Assembly (NCBI GenBank): GCA_019090225.1
Contig: JAHRWI010000320.1
Location: 1 to 16,515 of the forward strand
Direction of reading: 5' to 3'
DNA from: Porticoccaceae bacterium
GTDB lineage: Bacteria > Pseudomonadota > Gammaproteobacteria > Pseudomonadales > Porticoccaceae
DNA: 16,515 bases
The notes beneath the pieces were generated by a model that saw nothing but the letters and a program-made list of their open reading frames with translations, ran no database searches and was not told the DNA's origin. Below, one piece after another: positions 14,004-16,515 of the stretch. Both the position numbers and the translations under genes were made by a program. Numbering within the stretch: position 1 is the first letter of the stretch; every line of letters begins with the position of its first letter.

Positions 14004-15917
14004 ATGATTAAAATCCCCCAGTTGCTGCTACTGTCAACATTGTTTGGATTCTTTGCTGGAGCCAGCTATGCGGCCGATTTAAGTTACGTATCGGGACAGA
14101 GCAAAAAAGATCCTCTCAAGCCGTATAAAACACAGACCTATTCACCCTACGCTGAGAGGAATTTTCCGCAGGAACCCTTATGGGGTGATACTCACGTGCA
14201 CACCACTATGTCGCTAGACGCCAGAGGCTGGAAAGTTATCCTCACCCCAGCCGATGCATTTAGGTTTGCCAGGGGAGAGGAGGTTACGTCTTCCGGCGGA
14301 ATACCAGTTAAATTATCCAGACCTCTGGACTGGCTTGTGGTGACTGATCACTCCGATGCCATGGGTGGGATGAACGAGATTATTGCGGGTAATCCGGATC
14401 TGATGGCTTATCCTGAACTAAAGAGATGGCACGACAAAATAAATAAAGGTGGACAGGAAGGCACTGATGCTGTGGTCGAAGCTGCATTAACTTTTATCGG
14501 TGGTAAAACCCCCGAAGTCTTAATGGAGGAAAAGTTTTTAAGAAATATCTGGCAGCAATCTACCGCCGCGGCGGAAAATGCAAATGAACCCGGAAAATTT
14601 AGCGCAATAATTGGTTATGAGTGGACCTCTACGCCGAATGGCAATAATTTACATCGTAACGTCATTTTTCGCGACGGGGCTGATAAGGCCAACCAGCTGC
14701 TACCTTTTACTGTTGCCGAAAGCTTTAACCCGGAAGATCTGTGGAAATGGCTTGCCGCTTACGAAAAAAAGACCGGCGGTCAGGTAATGGCTATCGCGCA
14801 TAACGCCAATGTGAGTAATGGCATTATGTTTCCTGATATCAATCCAGCGACGGATCTGCCAATTACCGCAGATTATGCGAAAACACGCATACGCTGGGAA
14901 CCGCTGTACGAGGTGACACAAATAAAGGGCGATGGAGAGGCCCACCCGTTTCTTTCCCCCACCGATGAGTTCGCAGATTATGAAAGCTGGGATAATGGCA
15001 ATATGGGGCAAACGCCAAAAGAAACTTCCATGTTTCAATATGAATATGCTCGTGAGGCCCTTAAAAATGGCCTGAAACATGAAGCGAAACTGGGAGTTAA
15101 TCCCTATAAATTCGGTTTGCAGGGCGCCACTGATAGCCATACTGGTCTGGCGACGGCTGAGGAAAATAATTATTACGGTAAACACGCTGAATCTGAGCCT
15201 AATCCCGATCGTTGGAAGACGGATGTTGCTCGGCTCGGAAAGATGATTTGGCCAGGCTGGTATCAGGTTTCTTCCGGCTACTCTGCCGTTTGGGCAATTG
15301 AAAATACCCGTGAAGCAATTTTCGATGCCATGAAACGTAAAGAGATCTACGCTACGACCGGACCCCGGATAAGGCTAAGGTTTTTTGGTGGTTGGGATTT
15401 TGAAGCAGATGATGCCCTGGTCAGAGAGCTGGGCAACGTGGGATATTCGAAGGGCGTGCCGATGGGTGGAGATCTAATCGGCGGGCCAAAGGGCAAAGCA
15501 CCTGCCTTTTTAATCGGGGCCAGAAAGGATCCCTTGAGCGGTAATCTCGATCGAATTCAAATTATCAAAGGCTGGCTTGATAATGATGGCGTCACTCATG
15601 AGAAAGTTTACGACGTAGCCTGGTCCGGTGACAGACAGGCGAATAAGAGCGGCAAGTTACCGCCCGTGGGTAACACTGTCGATGTCGAAAATGCCACCTG
15701 GACGAATACTATCGGCGAATCTGAGCTGATGACGGTTTGGAATGATCCCGATTTCGATGCCAAACAAAAGGCTTTTTATTATGCCCGTGCGATTGAAATA
15801 CCGACCCCACGTTGGACTGCCTACGAGGCCAAACGGTTTAGTGTAAAAATGGATGAAAATATTCCTATGCTTACCCAGGAACGCGCCTATTCTTCGCCGA
15901 TATGGTTTACCCCGTAA
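14004..15917 (+). CDS. Exported DUF3604 (PHP-like metallohydrolase) protein
   Basis: This 637-residue protein starts with a clear signal peptide (hydrophobic LLLLSTLFGFFAGA, likely cleavage after SYA at residue 23), so it is exported to the periplasm or beyond. The mature protein shows the DUF3604 pattern: WGDTHVHTTMSLDA (60-73, metal-binding type D62, H64, H66), VVTDHSD (112-118), EWTSTPNGNNLHRNVIF (206-222), IAHNANVSNG (264-273) and GATDSHTG (374-381). These His/Asp clusters resemble PHP-domain metallohydrolases, but the family has no established substrate that I can state. The length is normal and the frame intact. The Shine-Dalgarno is weak. A membrane-anchored peptidyl-prolyl isomerase begins 32 bases downstream, possibly in the same operon, and may assist folding or act in the same envelope pathway. 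The divergent LysR gene is a plausible regulator. Confidence 0.92.
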   Translation: MIKIPQLLLLSTLFGFFAGASYAADLSYVSGQSKKDPLKPYKTQTYSPYAERNFPQEPLWGDTHVHTTMSLDARGWKVILTPADAFRFARGEEVTSSGGIPVKLSRPLDWLVVTDHSDAMGGMNEIIAGNPDLMAYPELKRWHDKINKGGQEGTDAVVEAALTFIGGKTPEVLMEEKFLRNIWQQSTAAAENANEPGKFSAIIGYEWTSTPNGNNLHRNVIFRDGADKANQLLPFTVAESFNPEDLWKWLAAYEKKTGGQVMAIAHNANVSNGIMFPDINPATDLPITADYAKTRIRWEPLYEVTQIKGDGEAHPFLSPTDEFADYESWDNGNMGQTPKETSMFQYEYAREALKNGLKHEAKLGVNPYKFGLQGATDSHTGLATAEENNYYGKHAESEPNPDRWKTDVARLGKMIWPGWYQVSSGYSAVWAIENTREAIFDAMKRKEIYATTGPRIRLRFFGGWDFEADDALVRELGNVGYSKGVPMGGDLIGGPKGKAPAFLIGARKDPLSGNLDRIQIIKGWLDNDGVTHEKVYDVAWSGDRQANKSGKLPPVGNTVDVENATWTNTIGESELMTVWNDPDFDAKQKAFYYARAIEIPTPRWTAYEAKRFSVKMDENIPMLTQERAYSSPIWFTP

Positions 15918-15949
15918 ATTTGGTAATTCTAGCGGGCTGAAAAGTATAA

Positions 15950-16515
15950 ATGGAGAATATAAAGCTGGTGCGGCGCTTAAGCAAAGAGCCCCTGCTGTAT
16001 TTTTTGCTAGCAGGGGCTTTGTTATTTCTCCTCGACTATTCCATAAACTCCAGGCAGGAAGTCGACCCTCGGTCAATTATTGCAGATAAACCATCACTGC
16101 ACAGTTTTTTTCAAGCCAGAGAGAAGTTATTCGACACCGAGACAAGTGTTGAAAGGTTTGAAGCGATGGGCGCGCTTGAGCGAAAGCATTTAGTCAACGA
16201 ATATATTCGCGAAGAAGCACTGTATCGTGAGGCGCTTTCTATTGGACTGAACAGGAATGATGCGCTGATTAAAAATCGATTAATACAGAAAATGGAGTTT
16301 ATCGCTGAGGACCTGTCAACTTCATTTGAAGATCCGCCGGGTAGAAAAGTAGTAGAAGATTATTATGAAGCACATCAGGCCAAGTATTTCGTTCAACCAG
16401 TCATCACATTTACTCACGTCTATTTTAGTATTGGAAAACGGGGCGAAATAGACGCCAGGAACAAGTCTATGGCCGAACTCGTTATGCTGAAACAAAGTGA
16501 GGTTCCATTCCATCA
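15950..16515 (+). CDS. Membrane-anchored parvulin-type peptidyl-prolyl isomerase, 3' truncated
   Basis: An open frame from the ATG at 15950 runs without a stop to the window end (188 complete codons), so the C-terminal part is missing. A basic N terminus precedes one transmembrane segment, PLLYFLLAGALLFLLD (about 14-29), which would anchor the protein in the inner membrane facing the periplasm. The next part, EYIREEALYREALSIGLNRNDALIKNRLIQKMEFIAED (84-121), is the SurA/PpiD-like chaperone helix region typical of this isomerase group. FTHVYFS (154-160) looks like the start of the rotamase domain, which is cut off. The family call rests on these motifs. No good Shine-Dalgarno is visible. The gene starts 32 bases after the DUF3604 stop, and a strong hairpin lies within its transmembrane-coding part. 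Confidence 0.85.
   Translation, partial: MENIKLVRRLSKEPLLYFLLAGALLFLLDYSINSRQEVDPRSIIADKPSLHSFFQAREKLFDTETSVERFEAMGALERKHLVNEYIREEALYREALSIGLNRNDALIKNRLIQKMEFIAEDLSTSFEDPPGRKVVEDYYEAHQAKYFVQPVITFTHVYFSIGKRGEIDARNKSMAELVMLKQSEVPFH
15987..16027 (+). terminator. Terminator-like hairpin inside the isomerase 5' coding region
   Basis: AGCCCCTGCT (15987-15996) and AGCAGGGGCT (16009-16018) are perfect 10-bp inverted copies around a 12-base loop, and a T-rich tract TTTGTTATTT (16018-16027) follows. In isolation this would be called the intrinsic terminator of the DUF3604 transcript. However, it encodes the conserved PLLYFLLAGALLF segment of the next gene, so it is either an intragenic attenuator or a by-product of coding. 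Confidence 0.45.

Noticed and set aside
14700..15185. 161-codon minus-strand open frame opposite the DUF3604 gene.
   Set aside because: It is antisense to strongly conserved coding sequence and has no family resemblance or ribosome-binding site.
15657..16076. 139-codon minus-strand open frame across the DUF3604/isomerase junction.
   Set aside because: Both underlying plus-strand genes have recognisable motifs in this region; the antisense translation has none.
16322..16513. 63-codon minus-strand open frame at the window end.
   Set aside because: It is antisense to the isomerase reading frame, which carries family motifs through this region.

Overview
The window reads as chromosomal DNA of a proteobacterium, most likely a marine or aquatic gammaproteobacterium. 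The evidence is a homodimeric-type pyruvate dehydrogenase E1 (AceE, 887 aa), an AceF whose catalytic motif has Asn as in Azotobacter E2p, and an exported DUF3604 protein followed by a membrane-anchored parvulin-type isomerase. Base composition looks close to 50% GC by eye. The taxonomic placement is inference. Bases 1-19 are an exact Nextera transposase mosaic-end sequence, so the left edge is a sequencing-adapter remnant and not genomic DNA.

Layout: (1) 132-4313, aceE-aceF, the E1 and E2 of pyruvate dehydrogenase, with no E3 gene in the window. (2) 4314-4808, a 495-base gene-free spacer with a TATAAT-type promoter, hairpins and several short duplications. (3) 4809-5585, a crotonase-family enoyl-CoA hydratase. 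(4) 5586-5993, a 408-base gene-free spacer with two more tandem duplications. (5) 5994-6805, a luciferase-like (F420-type) oxidoreductase broken by a one-base frameshift near 6303. (6) 9064-6856 on the minus strand, a translationally overlapping tdh-kbl pair (SDR-type threonine dehydrogenase and 2-amino-3-ketobutyrate CoA ligase) that would convert threonine to glycine and acetyl-CoA. (7) 9269-10997, a VOC/glyoxalase-fold protein and a soluble bacterial cytochrome P450, transcribed divergently from tdh-kbl across a spacer with a perfect 9-bp inverted repeat. (8) 11228-12781, a fatty-acyl-CoA synthetase, convergent with a LysR-type regulator (13776-12793) across a probable bidirectional terminator. 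(9) 14004-15917, an exported DUF3604 (PHP-like) protein divergent from the LysR gene, then the start of a parvulin-type peptidyl-prolyl isomerase (15950 onward) cut by the window end.

The common theme is acetyl-CoA/acyl-CoA metabolism: PDH and Tdh/Kbl both make acetyl-CoA, while the acyl-CoA synthetase, hydratase, P450 and LLM oxidoreductase would suit oxidation and activation of a lipid-like or terpenoid substrate. That link is inference from gene order only. No mobile element, CRISPR array, tRNA or rRNA was recognised. I see no convincing new multi-gene system. The most unusual signals are the cluster of short duplications confined to spacers between 2.8 and 5.8 kb, the operator-like dyads upstream of tdh and lysR, and a terminator-like hairpin inside the 5' coding region of the isomerase gene.
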